A DNA stretch of 64,000 nt from Diploptera punctata (lineage: Eukaryota; Arthropoda; Insecta; Blattodea; Blaberidae). Both the position numbers and the translations under genes were made by a program. The notes under the pieces are model-generated. The model worked only from the letters and a program-made list of their open reading frames with translations, was not told the origin of the DNA and ran no database searches. The stretch lies in contig JASPKZ010007302.1 in assembly GCA_030220185.1 (NCBI GenBank), forward strand, positions 62,001-126,000. Reading direction: 5' to 3'. How positions within the stretch are numbered: position 1 is the first letter of the stretch; each line of letters starts with the position of its first letter. This document shows positions 43,870-56,503 of this stretch, in pieces.

Positions 43870-46320
43870 TCATTTGATTCAACGAACTTCGAAGAAGAAA
43901 GTTGTCTCCTATGGTTGCACCGAGCTTGGAACGAGACTGCATGAGTGACCATCAGTACTCATCGTAGTGCTTCACCAACGTCTATTGTTGTGCGGTTAAA
44001 TGTAGTTCAAGTGCTCTGCGATAGGTTGACACATATATAGTGATCGATTCTCAACCAATCGGCGGTAGGGCAGTTAATTCCAGACCGGGCTTACCGGCCC
44101 GGTCCAGTGCATAGTGTTCTAGAAGTAATATAAATTCACGGGTGACGTGCCTCTAGTTATAGTGTTGTGGTTTATTCACCTACATGTCCAATGTAATTCT
44201 ACCTAAGTAATAAGTGGTTTCTTATAAATCAAGTGTAGTAGTAGACTAAGTCTTGGTATTACCAAGCATGGCTGCTAAACCTGATTTTGCAGGGTCTATG
44301 GACCTGGATGACAAAAATGAGGACATCAGACCTTTCACGTTGTGGGAGGAAGCCTCACAATTTTTCGAGTCATACGTATCCAAAAAGAAAAGCGAGGAAA
44401 ATACTCGATACCAAAGGTATATTCATGAAATTCGTGGAGTATTTTTACTCATCACAAATAGTCTGGCTACCTTCCCCAACTGTGAAAAATTCTGATGCAG
44501 TGTGTGACATCACTTTGACCTGCATGGAGAAACTAGATAAAATGTATGTCCAAATTCCAGAAACTGTAACTTTATTTTCACTCATGCTCAAGGAAGTGAA
44601 AGCTACTGCGCTTGAGCTCCAGACGCAAAACTTTCTTCCAGAACATGACACTAGTTCTGAAACAGATTCTGAACTGCAAGTAAAACCAAAAGTAACTGGC
44701 CAATTTGACCTTCCCACACCTCAATTTTTTCTGAAAAGAGAATCTGTGACAAAAGAAACAACAACTCCCAAAAAACGGAGAAACAAAAGTAATAGCAAAG
44801 GAATCAAAGTAACAAAAATAACTGATAATACTTCTGAAAAGAAAGTATCCGAAGTTGTATCCGAACAGGTCAAAGTGAAGTCTCCCACTGTAGTATCAGA
44901 GGTTGAGACTTCTAATAAATTTGCAGCACTAGCTGATGTAAATATGGAAGCATCAACCTCTGGAACTTCCTCTCCAGTGGTTCTGCCTGTTATTGCTGGT
45001 CCATCGACTGGTACAACGAGTACTACACATTCCCAAGTTATTGACTCTGTGAAACAGACCCCCCCACCAATCACTGTCACTGGTCATGTGGATCTGTTTC
45101 GCATGAACAAGGAGACAAAGCCACTTATTAGTGGACCACTCAAAGTTGTCAACATAAGAGAAGGTTTTCGTTATTACGCAACTTCAATGGAGGACTTCTT
45201 AGTCCTAAAACAGTATTTTAGTTCCATTCATGAGGAATATTATACTCACTTGACTAAGAAGGAACTTCCATTGAAGGTAGTACTAAAACGGCTGCCTTCA
45301 AACACACCCATTGATGAAATATAACAGGAAATCAGGTCCTTCGGATTTCCTTTAAAAAGTATCAGGCAAATTATTGCAAAGAAAGATAATGTAGAGACAC
45401 CTCTCCCCATATTCATTTTAGAACTTGAGCGGACAGCTGAGGCTCTCAAAATTTATGACCTGAAGCGGCTCGTTTATTGTGTTGTATCAGTTGAATCTTA
45501 TAAACCAAGGACTGGCCTTAACAATGTTTTAGATGCCAGTCTTCCAACCATACCTATTCCGCATGCTGCCGGACGCCACGCTGCGTAATCTGTTCCGAGA
45601 CCCATGGACACAAGGACTGTCCAATTAAGGCCTCTGCACAGAGAAATGCAAATTTCCTAAAGTGTGCAAATTGCGGGGCGAATGGACATCCAGCATCCTA
45701 TCGCGGCTGCTCTGTTTTCCAGGCGGCGCTGGAGAGTTATAATAGGGCAGCCCAACCCAAGCCAAATATATTTCAACCTAGGGCTTTCACTTCGGTCAAA
45801 GCCCAACCCAGTGTGTCCTTCTCTCAATTCTTAAAGAAAGGCATCTCTTCCCAAAACAAAACGGTGAACAGCAATATTCAAGGTCAGGGCCAGCAATTGC
45901 CAACATTACAACTAGGGCAGCAGGTTGAGGAATATCTCCAGGGTCTTCGGCCATTATTGGCTGATTTACCCTCTCCTATGGAGAGATTCCTCTTCTTGCA
46001 CAGGATCTTTAACCTGTGTAATATAGGTTAAAGTTAAAGAGAACTAATAAATAGATTGTACGAGTTACTCGCATAGAATGAGATAGCGAGTTGTACTAAC
46101 TAGTGCAACTTAATATGAATAAACTATGTGGATATATCCACAATCTATCACCAAGAAACATAGACCAAAAGGAACCATCTTATCATGATGGCTAGGATTA
46201 AATGAACCACAATTCTATAATGATAACCACGAAGGAATTAACTGCCAAGACGCACCATGTGCATCAGTATGCAGAGACTTGGACGGTGCCATGTCACCGT
46301 CACACAATAGTAGTAGTAGT
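43870..46320 (+). mobile_element. Jk4-a: Jockey-like element with ORF1 only
   Basis: It starts TCATTTGATTCAACG, like TCATTTGATCACATC of Jk4-b. A 5' UTR of about 400 bp ends in ACTAAGTCTTGGTATTACCA, shared with Jk4-b. ORF1 ends NLCNIG at 46031 and is followed at once by a 3' UTR with the GACGGTG-CCATGT-CACCGTC terminal hairpin (46282-46301) and a TAG repeat tail. There is no trace of ORF2. The same order is seen in Jk4-b, which differs from it at many positions, so the missing ORF2 looks like a family property and not one deletion. Confidence 0.75.
44268..46031 (+). pseudogene. Jk4-a ORF1, gag-like protein, frameshifted
   Basis: It starts MAAKPDFAGSMDLDDKNE with FTLWEEASQFFESYVSKK. A frame change near 44470 leads into a long frame with a Lys/Ser/Thr-rich linker. 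The conserved gag domain follows (PPPITVTGHVDLFRMNKE, FRYYATSMEDFLVLKQYF, LPLKVVLKRLPSNTPIDE). A stop at 45322 and a shift near 45520 precede the knuckles CFRCQSSNHTYSAC, CVICSETHGHKDC and CANCGANGHPASYRGC. The C-terminus LPSPMERFLFLHRIFNLC parallels SPMERMMFMAQLANLC of Jk1. It would bind element RNA. With restoring family members elsewhere it could act on RNAs in trans, which is inference. Confidence 0.82.
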
Positions 46321-46390
46321 AGAGGTTCCAGTATGTAGCACAATGGGCAATGCAATTCGCATTGCCACCATAGTAGTAGTAGTATCAGCT
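46321..46390 (+). mobile_element. 60-bp 3' stub of a Jk1-A-like element
   Basis: AGAGGTTCCAGTATGTAGCA through the hairpin GGCAATGC-AATTC-GCATTGCC (46346-46366) and a TAG repeat tail matches the last 60 bases of Jk1-A (24559-24617). It is an extremely 5'-truncated insertion lying between the tail of Jk4-a and the start of Jk2-B. Confidence 0.7.
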
Positions 46391-46731
46391 CATTCTCGAG
46401 CGACTTGGATGGTTGGTAGAATAATCACTATGCAAGTACCTGGTAATCAGCTCCTTCGCAACGTGTCCGGCAGTGCTTCCAGCCAGCTCGACTACGACGA
46501 CCAACAGGTGCACTGATTGCTCGCCTCTCACTCGATCTTTGATCATCATATCTTACAAAAGAGCAAAAGTAGCTTTTTCATGCTAGATATTGCGGCTAGA
46601 TTCCTCATCTATACATCCCTGAACACGGTGCACGGAATCTCGTCCTCCTCACTCCCGTCAATCCACAGGCCTTACTCGATCCCGGAGTAAGGACAGGGAA
46701 CCTCCGGCCCTGTCTTCCCCATCATCGTAAG

Positions 46732-48071
46732 ATGATGAAGATCCAACCTAAAGATGACATCAAATCCCTACATCCTTCCCACGGACCAGACATCACTCAA
46801 TCAGGTTCAGAACCCGAGACAAGAAACACAGATTCCAAAACTTCAGATTCAGAAATAGATGAAAACATTACACAAGACACACAAAATACTACTCCTGATT
46901 CAGATACAGATGAAGATATCATAACACAAGACACACAAAACACTAGTCAACAAAAGCTAAAACATGAAATACAAACTAACACACATGAACATGAGCAAGT
47001 AGGAGATAACAAGACACAAGACACAGAGTACATAATGACTAAGAGTACTAGTAAACCATCAACTCTACATGAAAAGACTTCAACTATCAATACAGAAAAT
47101 AGATTCAATCCTTTGAGTGACACAAACACAGAGACAGAAGAAACAACAAAAACTTTAGCCTAGATCTCGTAAACCTCCGCCAATAATAGCTGATATAAAA
47201 GTTACAGACGCAAGAACACTTGAAACGATAGCTGGAAAAAATTACGAAACTATATCAATGTCATACAAAAACAACACCTTGAAAATACAAACTGCAGACA
47301 ACAAAACTTATGATCAAGTTATAGAAAGACTGAAATCTAACAACTACAAGTACTACACACACGCAAACGGAGAAAATTCCGCACTAAAAGTCACCTTAAA
47401 ATGTCTGCCAACAGAATTTCCCACAAGTGACATACTTTCATATCTGCAAAATCATGACTATCCAATAATAGCTATCAGACAGCTCACAAAACAAACATTT
47501 CAACGTGGAAACAGAATTAAAACTCCTCTGCCAGTCTGGATTCTGACATTTAAAAGAAATGAACACCTTAACGATAAACTTGACAAACTCAGCCACATAA
47601 GTTATATCAACATACGACTGGAAAAATACGTGGGCCTGTCTGGAGTTACTCAATGCTACAGATGCCAGGGCTTCGGACACATAGTTCAGTTCTGTAATAG
47701 AACTGAGAGATGTGTCCGATTCTCTGGGACGCATAGATTCTCAGCTTGCACTAACAACACTATAAAATGTACAAACTGTAAAGGAGAACATACTGCAAGC
47801 TTCAGGGATTGCCCAGTTTATAAAAAACACATAGCTAGGCCACAATAATCTTCAACAGTAAGACCACAACAACCAATCAAAGAACCAGCACCTCAGCAAG
47901 TCATAAATAGAACACCAAGATGATTACCAGACAATTTAAGACCAACTGTCATCAGCAGATCCACATAAAACAGCACAACAGAAAGTCCCAAGATAGACAG
48001 AATAAATTTCCCCCCACTAACTAGAAACAACACCATAGCTAACGCAGTGAGAAACTCTAGCAATAATAATA

Positions 48072-48130
<59 letters not shown>

Positions 48131-48250
48131 TAATAATAAATTCAAATTCAAAAGAAGCTTTAATTTCACTCATTAAAAAAGTGTTAGAAAATCCTCAATT
48201 ACTTAACACCATAATTTCTCTTCTCACTGCTCTAACCCAAAATGGCCCTT
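46732..48250 (+). pseudogene. Jk2-B ORF1, gag-like, frameshifted
   Basis: An acidic Thr/Asp-rich N-terminus (MMKIQPKDDIKSLHPSHG) contains repeated TQDTQNT-type units and a stop after TKTLA at 47161. The second frame carries SALKVTLKCLPTEFPTSD, LPVWILTFKRNEHLND, CYRCQGFGHIVQFC, the second knuckle as CVRFSGTHRFSAC (one Cys lost to Phe) and CTNCKGEHTASFRDC. Later stops after ARPQ and in the tail, plus the AAT expansion, end it. Jk2-B keeps TAT after DCPV, so the nonsense change in Jk2-A is private. Confidence 0.8.
48061..48140 (+). repeat. AAT microsatellite within Jk2-B ORF1
   Basis: About 80 bases of AAT units with two ATA interruptions, grown from the Asn-rich codon run near the ORF1 end. 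Confidence 0.95.
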
Positions 48251-49820
48251 AAACCTAATAATATAATAAAACCTTTGCTAATATTAGAATGGAATGCCAA
48301 CGGAATAAGAAACGAAACTCTAGAATTCACCAACTTACTAACTAGACTGAACATAGACGTTGCCTCAATTTCAGAGACGAAACTAAAGAAACATATCACT
48401 TGGAGAATACCAAACTATGACATATACAGAACTGACAATGACAATGGACAAGGTGGCACAGCAGTAGTAGTTAAATCTACTATACAACACTCTCCAACAA
48501 CTGTACAAGGACTGACTAACATCGAAATTACAGCAATAGACTTATACTATTACAACATGCAACTACTATTGGAGCTATATACATACCGCCTAGAAACTCA
48601 TTGACTGCTACAGAACTAGACATACTTACGAAGCATAATAATAAATTTATATTTGGAGGAGACTTTAATGCAAAAACCCAACATGGAACTCACGACTCAC
48701 AAATGCAAAAGGTAAAACATTACTACAACACTCACTAGACAACTACTACCAAGTAATAGGACCATTACAGGCAACACACTTCAGTTATCAGGGACACAGA
48801 CCGGACGTACTGGATATCTTTATTACAAAACCAATACCTATCATAAACTATATTGACGTTCTTGATGAATTAAACTCTGACCATAGCCCAGTAATTATGG
48901 AAATTAACATACATCCCATCAGATCTCAGACTAGAAAATACATTACTAGAACAACAAACTGGGCTTCATTTCGACAAAAACTGAACGACAGTCTAACTCC
49001 AAAATATTACGATAAATACTAGAGAAGAACTAGACTTAGTCACCAAAACTTTCCACGATACGCTACTACAATCTTACAACAACTCTACTACCATTAGTTC
49101 GAAAAGAAAACAAGACACACAAACTGAACTACTACAACAGAAAAGACAAATCAGAAGACAATGGCAACGTCTAAGAACACAGGAAGACAAACATCAACTA
49201 AATTTAATCTCTAAAAGAATAAAACTACACATACAGAACCATAAAATTGAACAACTAAATAAAGAATTAAAGGCTGCAGTTGAGACTGACACAACATGGA
49301 AGATTATTAGAAATTTTACACACAGACAAACGACTAGAAACAGACCTTTACATGGAAGAAACGGACTACTTTATGACGATCTAGACAAATCAAATACATT
49401 CGCAGAGACACTAGAAAAACCAATTCAGATCAAGGACACATACCAACAATCATGAACAGTTTCAAGAAAAAAATTAGAAGACAAACAAGAACTTATTTAA
49501 ACGCACCCACGACATTTCATATACCAATAGCAACTACAAATGAAATTAAGAAAATCGTCAAACTGTTTAGACAATAATAAGGCCTCAGGACAAGACAGAA
49601 TAACTACAATCTCTTTGAAACAACACCCAAGGAAAAGACTAGTACACATGACAAAAATTCTAAATACCGCACTAAAATTACAATATTTTCCAGCTCCTTT
49701 CAAACAAGCCAACATCACTTCCATTCTCAAATCCGGAAAGAATCCTATATTCCCTCAAAACTACAGATCAAATAGTTTACTTGCCCATATGGCAAAATAC
49801 TTGAAAGACTAATACTTAAG
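48242..49820 (+). pseudogene. Jk2-B ORF2, endonuclease and partial RT, broken
   Basis: It starts MALKPNNIIKPLLILEWN and includes GGTAVVVKSTIQHSPTT, the endonuclease strand deleted in Jk2-A. A frameshift near 48558 and further shifts near 48680, 49005 and 49430 follow, with GGDFNAK, LNSDHSPVIMEI and NRPLHGRNGLLYDDLD still readable. The RT begins (NNKASGQDRITTISLK, FKQANITSILKSGKNPIF) but ends before the palm. Confidence 0.8.
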
Positions 49821-50249
49821 AGCAATTGCCAACATTACAACTAGGGCAGCAGGTTGAGGAATATCTCCAGGGTTTTCGGCCATTATTGGCTGATTTACCC
49901 TCTCCTATGGAGAAATTCCTCTTCTTGCACAGGATCTTTTACCTGTGTAATATATGTTAAAGTTAATGAGAACCAATAAATAGATTGTGCGAGTTGCTCG
50001 CATACAATGTAATAGCGAGTTGTACTAAATAGTGCGACTTGATATCAATATAATATGTGGATATATCCACAATCTATCATCCAGATACACAGACCAAAAG
50101 GAAACCATCTATTTATGACCGGCTAGGATTAAATGAACCACAATCCTTTAATGATAGCCACGAAGGAATTAACTGCCAAGATGCACCATTGTGTATCAGT
50201 ATGCAGAGCCTTGGACGGTGCCATGTCACCGTCACGCAAGACGACGACG
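49821..50249 (+). mobile_element. Jk4 3' fragment (ORF1 end and 3' UTR)
   Basis: CAATTGCCAACATTACAACT onward repeats 45893-46310 of Jk4-a with few differences, including SPMEKFLFLHRIFYLC, the GCTCGC/GCGAGT hairpin near 50000 and the terminal GACGGTG/CACCGTC hairpin (50214-50233). A GAC repeat tail follows. It is joined directly to the broken end of Jk2-B. Confidence 0.8.
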
Positions 50250-50261
50250 ACCAACTAGTAG
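50250..50261 (+). repeat. Left target duplication of Jk1-C
   Basis: ACCAACTAGTAG recurs at 60183-60194 right after the CAG repeat tail of Jk1-C. About 17 extra bases (GATCATCATCATATCAA) separate the left copy from the element start. Confidence 0.55.
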
Positions 50262-50718
50262 GATCATCATCATATCAAATTCAGCATTGATCTTGCAAGC
50301 AATCAATGTCTGATCTGGTGGCAAGGAAGCAAAAACGTGAAATCTTGTAAAAAATGTACTGCGGTTTCCCTGGTGCTCCGGCTCCGAGCTGAAGTCTGTT
50401 GAACGGCAAACAGTGCTTCTGGTGTTGAGTGGAAGTGGTATAGTGATTTGTTTCGGTTCTTAGGGTGTTGAAAAAATCAATAAAAGGAGAGGCCCGACAG
50501 CCAATCACAAGTGTGCGTGGTGCTTGCACCATCACACAGGGCGACGCCCAGAGTGATACAGTTCTATCTAGTGATTATTATTTTGGGTTCAATCACAACA
50601 AAAAGCAACTCTAGACTGTAGTGTTTTTTGGAATAGTTCAGTTATATTTTTAGTTAGTGTTTTGTTAGTGTTTTTTCTAAATTTTTGTGTGTTAGTGAAA
50701 AGTAGTAAGTACCAAAAA

Positions 50719-51763
50719 ATGATGGCACAATCAAATAAAAAAATGTAAGTTTAGGTGTGGAAGCTGCAGAAGCCGATACGCTCGGAATCTGGGATGAAAT
50801 TTGTGTAAAATTTGAGAAATTCATGGAGCTTCAAAAATTAAAAGCTGACGCAAAACCAGAGCAAATAGCCGATATGATCAGAGGAACTTTCCTGATCATT
50901 ATGGGCTATTTGCAGACCTACAAGGATTTCGAGCGTACGGATTATGCATATGAACTCACTTGCCAATACATCCGATCAATAGACGAAATATACAGAACAA
51001 CCGATGACTTAGTTATTTTAAAGCATTGCTGGTCGAGTTAAAAAGACTAGCAATGGATATACAAACATCTGCATTTTTTTTAAGTAGCAGAAGCTACATC
51101 ACCCAAAATTAACATTAAAAGGCAAACATTGTCAGAAACGAAAGAGAGACCATCACAACGTGATCTTCAAAAAGAACCGAAAGAAAGAAACCTTTGGCAA
51201 GTGATTCACATGAGGAGATGGCATCATTGGTGACCACTCAGAATAGATTTGCACTACTTGCAGATCAGATGGACACCACTGAGCCATCTAATTTCCCTGT
51301 AGCTTCTTCATCCACGGAAACTGTTACATCCCAGAAAGGGGGAAATTTTCCTGCGACTACGGCACAGCGCAGACCTGCTCCAAAAAAAAATGTCAATCCT
51401 AGTACTACTGAAAATACAATTTAAAGAAATCTAAATGAAACTAGTACACCAAAAGAATCTAGATCACCACCCATCACAGTAATAGGGCATATGGGCCTAT
51501 TCAAAACGAATGCTGAATTCAAATCTAAATTAACAGGAGATTTAAAGGTTGTAAATACTACAGAAGGTCTGCGCTATTATGTCTCCAAAGTGGCAGACTT
51601 TGAAATGCTTAAAGAGTTCTTTAAAGCAGCTAATAAACAATATTATACTTTTACAATGAAAAAAGATCTGCCACTTCGGGTAGTGTTGAGGAGGCTTCCA
51701 GCAGTCACTCCCGTCCAAGAAATAGAAAATGAAATTAAGAGTATGGAATATCCACTGACATCT
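50719..51763 (+). pseudogene. Jk1-C ORF1, first half
   Basis: It starts MMAQSNKK with an early stop. The next frame has VEAAEADTLGIWDEICVK, RGTFLIIMGYLQTYKDFE and YAYELTCQYIRSIDEIY, the helical N-terminal domain. Shifts near 51030, 51160 and 51420 break the linker (ATSPKINIKR, LLADQMDTTEPSNFPV). The conserved domain resumes with SPPITVIGHMGLFKTN, LRYYVSKVADFEMLKEFF and LPLRVVLRRLPAVTPVQE. At 51763 the frame is cut by Jk2-C inside the segment that in Jk1-B reads MEYPLKSIKQI. Confidence 0.8.
51757..51763 (+). repeat. Left target duplication of Jk2-C
   Basis: GACATCT, repeated at 56504-56510. It fixes both borders of Jk2-C precisely. Confidence 0.85.
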
Positions 51764-52123
51764 CATTCTTCGACTTGGATGGTTGGAAAAATCACTCTGC
51801 AAGTGTCTAGAAGATTCTTCGGTATTCAGCTCCTTCACAACGTGTCCGGCGGTGCTTCCAGCCAGCTCGACCACGACGACTGCCAGGTGTACTGATTGCT
51901 CGCCTCTCACTCGACCTTCGATCATCTTTATCTTACAAAAGAGCAAAAGTAGCTTTTTCAAGCTAGACTCACGGCTAGATTCCTCAACTATACATCCCTG
52001 AACACGGTGCACGGCATCTCCTCTTCTTCACTCCCGTCAATCCCCAGGCCTTACTCGATCCCGGGGTAAGGACAGGGAACCTCCTGCCCTGTCTTCCCAT
52101 CATCATACGATGAAGAAGATTTA

Positions 52124-53556
52124 ACCAAAAGCTAACCTAAAATCCCTACATCCTCCCCACGGACCAGACATAAATGAAACAGATTCAGAACCTGAGACAA
52201 AAAAACACAGATTCCGAAACTTCAGATTCAGAAATTGACGAAGAAAACATTACACAAGATACACAAAACACTACTCCAGACTCAGATACAGATAAAGATA
52301 CAACACAAGACACACATAACCTAAAACATGAAATACAAGCTAACACACATGAACAAGAGAAAGAAGATACAAAACAAGACACAAGATACACAATACATAC
52401 TGCCTAAGCGCACTAGTAAGCAAAACAACTCTAAGCGAAATTACCTCAGCAATCAACACAGAAAACAGATTCAATCCTTTGAGTGACACAATTACAGACA
52501 GCATGAAGAAACAGAAAAACTTAAGCCAAAATTTCGCAAACCTCCACCTATAATAGCTGACATCAAAGTCACTAATGCTCTGACACTAGAAAAAATTGCT
52601 AGAAAAAACATCAAAACTGTAAAAATTACTTACACAAATAACACACTGAAGATACAAACTGAAGACAACACAACATATAATGAGGTTATAGAAAGACTGA
52701 AAACAAATAACTTTAAGTATTACACACATGCAAATGAACCAAACTCTGCGTTAAAAGTCACTTTAAAAGGTCTACCATCAGAATTTCCCACTGCCGACAT
52801 ACTTTCTTACCTGCAGAACCATAACTACCCAATAATAGCCATCAGACAGATAACAAAACAAACATTCCAAAGTGGTAACAGAATCAAAACACCTTTGCCA
52901 GTCTGGATTCTGACATTTAAAAGAACAGAACACTTAAATGACAAACTAAATGAACTCAGCCATATATGCTATATAAAAGTACGACTGGAAAAATATGTTG
53001 GCTTGTCTGGGGTCACACAGTGCTACAGATGCCAGGGCTTTGGGCACATAGCTCAGTTCTGTAATAGGACTGAGAGATGTGTCCGATGTTCTGGGATGCA
53101 CAGGCTTTCAGCCTGCACAAATAAGACCATAAAATGTACCAATTGCAAAGGCGAACATACAGCAAGTTTCAGGGATTGCCCAGTCTATAAAAAAACATAC
53201 AGCAAGGCCTCAACAATCATCAACAGCAAGACCTCGGCAACCAGCAAAAGTATCAACACCTCAAAAAGACAATAATAGAACACTAAGATCACTACCAGAC
53301 AACTTAAGACCAACTGCCATCAGCAGATCCACGCAAAAACACAGAAATTGAAAGTCCCAAGATAGACAGATTTAACTTCCCCCCACTAACTAGAAACAAC
53401 ACTATTGCTGACGCAGTGAGAAACTCCACTAATAATAACAATAACTCAAGTTCAATAGAAGTCCTAATTTCACTCATTAAAAAAGTCTTAGAAAATCCTT
53501 AACTACTAAACACCATAATTTCCCTTCTCACTGCTCTAACCCAAAATGTCCCTTAA
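52124..53556 (+). pseudogene. Jk2-C ORF1, gag-like, frameshifted
   Basis: The start region is broken (MKKI then stop). Pieces include an acidic Asp/Thr/Gln stretch, RFNPLSDTITD, KFRKPPPIIADIKV, SALKVTLKGLPSEFPTAD, LPVWILTFKRTEHLND, YIKVRLEKYVGLSG, CYRCQGFGHIAQFC, CVRCSGMHRLSAC and CTNCKGEHTASFRDC followed by VYKKTYSKAS. A one-base change in the run of A after VYKK shifts the tail. All three knuckles are intact. Confidence 0.8.
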
Positions 53557-56216
53557 ACCTAAAACTATAATAAAACCTTTGCTCATATTAGAATGGAATG
53601 CCAACGGAATCAGAAGCGAAACTTTAGAATTCACCAACTTACTAACTAGACTGAACATGGACGTTGCCTTAATCTCCGAGACGAAATTAAAGAAACATAT
53701 TACCTGGAGGATACCAAATTACGACATATACAGAACTGACAACGAAAACGGACATGGTGGCACAGCAGTAATAGTTAATCTACAATACAACACTCTCAAA
53801 CAACTATTCAAGGACTGACTAATATTCAACTTACAGCAATAGACATATACTCTTATAATGTGACAACTACTATTGGAGCCATATACATACCACCTAGAAA
53901 CTTATTAACAGCTGCAGAACTAGACACACTAACGAAGCATAATAATAAATTCATATTTGGAGGAGACTTTAATACTGAAAGCCCAACATGGAACTCAAGA
54001 CTTACAACGCAAAAGGTAAAACATTACTACAACACTCACTAGACAACCACTACCAAGTAACTGGACCATTACAGCCGACACACTACAGCTATCTGGGACA
54101 CAGACCAGACGTACTGGATATTTTTATCATGAGACAAAGACCTACCATAAACTATATTGACGTTCTTGACGAATTAAACTCCGACCACAGTCCAGTAATA
54201 ATGGAAATTGACATACATCCCATCAGATCTCAGACTAGAAATTACATTACCAGAACAACAAACTGGGCATCATTTAGACAAAAATTAAATGGCAGCATAA
54301 CTCCAAATATTACGATAAATACTACAGAAGAACTAGACCTAGCCACGAAAACTTTCCAAGACACGCTACTACAAACTTACAACAATTCTACCACCATCAG
54401 TTCAAATAGAAAACAAAATACACACAACATCCCAGGACTAACTGAACTACTTCAACAGAAAAGACAAATAAGAAGACAATGACAACGTCTAAGAACACAG
54501 AAGACAAACGACAACTAAACTTAATCTCAAAAAGAATAAAACTACATATTCAAAATCATAAATTTGAACAACTTAATAAAGAACTAAAGACTGCAGTTGA
54601 GACTGACGGAACTTGGAAAATAATTAAAAATTTCACACACAGGCAAACGACTAGAAACAGACCTTTACATGGAAGAAACGGACTACTTTACGACGATTTA
54701 GATAAAGCTAATGCATTTGCAGAGACTCTAGAAAATCAATTTAGATCAAGGACTAATAACAATCACCATGAACACTTCCAAGCAAAACTTAGAAGACTAA
54801 CAAGGAACTACTTAAACGCACCCACGACATTTCAAATACCAATAGCTACTACTAACGAAATAAAGAAAGTCGTCAACTCTTTAGACAATAATAAAGCCTC
54901 AGGACAAGACAGAGTAACTACAGCTGCTTTAAAACAACTCCCTAATAAAGGACTAGTTCACATGACTAAAATTCTAAATTCCGCACTAAAATTACAATAT
55001 TTCCCAACTCCTTTCAAACAAGCCAACATCACTTCCATTCTCAAATCCGGAAAAAATCCTCTATTCCCTCAAAAACTACAGACCAATTAGCTTACTTGAC
55101 CATATAGGCAAAATACTAGAAAGACTAATACTCAAGAGACTACTTCCATACATAACTCAGATACTACCTTTGACACAATTTCCCTATAGATCTGAACACT
55201 CAACTACACTACAGCTAACAAGACTCATGGACGACATAACGACAGTATTTCTACAAAGACAATACACAACTGCAGTCTTCTTCGACATAGAAAAAGCTTT
55301 TGATTCCGTTTGGCATACAGGTTTAATTCACAAACTAATCCAATATAAAATTCCCGACAGCTACATTAAATTAATTCACTCCTTTTTAAATAAGCGTACT
55401 TTCAGAACTATCTTCAATAGACAAAAATCAGACTGGCATCCGATAAAAGCTGGTGTTCCCCAAGGATCTGTACTGGCACCTACACTATACAACATTTACA
55501 CTTCAGACCTCCCAACCTCAATACACACTAAAATAGCACAATATGCAGACGACACAGCGATTTACTGTACACATCATGACATACATCACACTACTAGAAA
55601 AATTCAGTTACACATCAACAAGATCAGCAACTGGTTCTCCAAATGGAGAATCAGACTAAACGCTGAGAAAACACAAGCCATCACATTCACAAGAAGAAGA
55701 TAAAATCCACCTACATTACATATAAACAATACAAACATTGAATACAAGGACTCAGTAAAATACCTAGGAGTAACACTTGATAAAAAACTAACATTTAAAC
55801 AACACATTAAACAACTGAAAACTAAAGCACAAACTAGAATTTCACACATCTTTCCTATACTTACATCACGTACACTTTCATTAAAACACAAAATAAACTT
55901 ATACAAAGCACTTATCAGACCACTCATGACATATGCCAGTCCAGCTTGGGGACACGCAGCAGCCTCATACATTAAAAATTTACAAATAGCTCAAAAAAAA
56001 GCCCTAAGAATTATACTTCATGCAGACCGTCAAACTCAGATCTCACTACTACACGATATCACAGAAATCTCTTACATAATAGTCCACATTAATCACCTAG
56101 CACGCAGACAGAAAGACACAATTCTAACACACAACAATAGACTAATACACGACATAGGAAGTACACAAATTCACACCACACTACAATATAGAACACCTAT
56201 GCACATTACACTCTAA
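53546..56216 (+). pseudogene. Jk2-C ORF2, endonuclease-reverse transcriptase with several frame breaks
   Basis: It starts MSLKPKTIIKPLLILEWN. Breaks occur near 53785, 54000, 54480 (TGG to TGA after QIRRQ), 55075 and 55702. Readable motifs are NYDIYRTDNENGHGGTAV, IFGGDFN (then TES, not AKS), LNSDHSPVIMEI, NNKASGQDRVTTAALK, FFDIEKAFDSVWH, AGVPQGSVLAPTLYNIY and YADD at 55542-55553. The thumb ends YRTPMHITL like Jk2-A. The palm is intact but the frame is not. Confidence 0.88.
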
Positions 56217-56503
56217 TTCACATAATACACTACAGAACACATTAAGAATTTTAAAACCGAAATACTTATGCTTTCTACTGGAGTTTAAATATTCCTCGTC
56301 GCTAAAAGTAATTTTCATATACACTCATACAAAAATTTAAACACTCTATAAACAAGACACTTTAAGACAAAAGCAGAGAGAGGAACACTCTCCTTGTCAT
56401 CAAACTAAATTTAAAAAAACACTTCAATATAAGCACGTTAATTACTGGGCCAAGACCTTCATAAGGTCGGCACCATTACACACTTAAATATTTGCTCTAG
56501 GCA

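Larger units (their letters stand above)
46391..49820 (+). mobile_element. Jk2-B: 3'-truncated Jockey-like LINE
   Basis: It starts CATTCTCGAGCGACTTGG and has the full Jk2 5' UTR, ORF1 and the first part of ORF2. It breaks off at 49820 in the RT finger region (after YRSNSLLAHMAK and ERLILK) and joins mid-ORF1 sequence of Jk4. An AAT microsatellite (48061-48140) has expanded at the end of ORF1, where Jk2-A has a few AAT units. Confidence 0.82.
51764..56503 (+). mobile_element. Jk2-C: complete-length Jockey-like LINE inserted in Jk1-C
   Basis: Bounded by the 7-bp duplication GACATCT, it defines the Jk2 consensus ends: CATTCTTCGACTTGG at the start and TTGCTCTAGGCA at the finish, 4740 bp. It has the 5' UTR hairpins, ORF1, ORF2 and both 3' hairpins, but several frameshifts. 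As it interrupts Jk1-C, it is younger than that copy. Confidence 0.92.
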
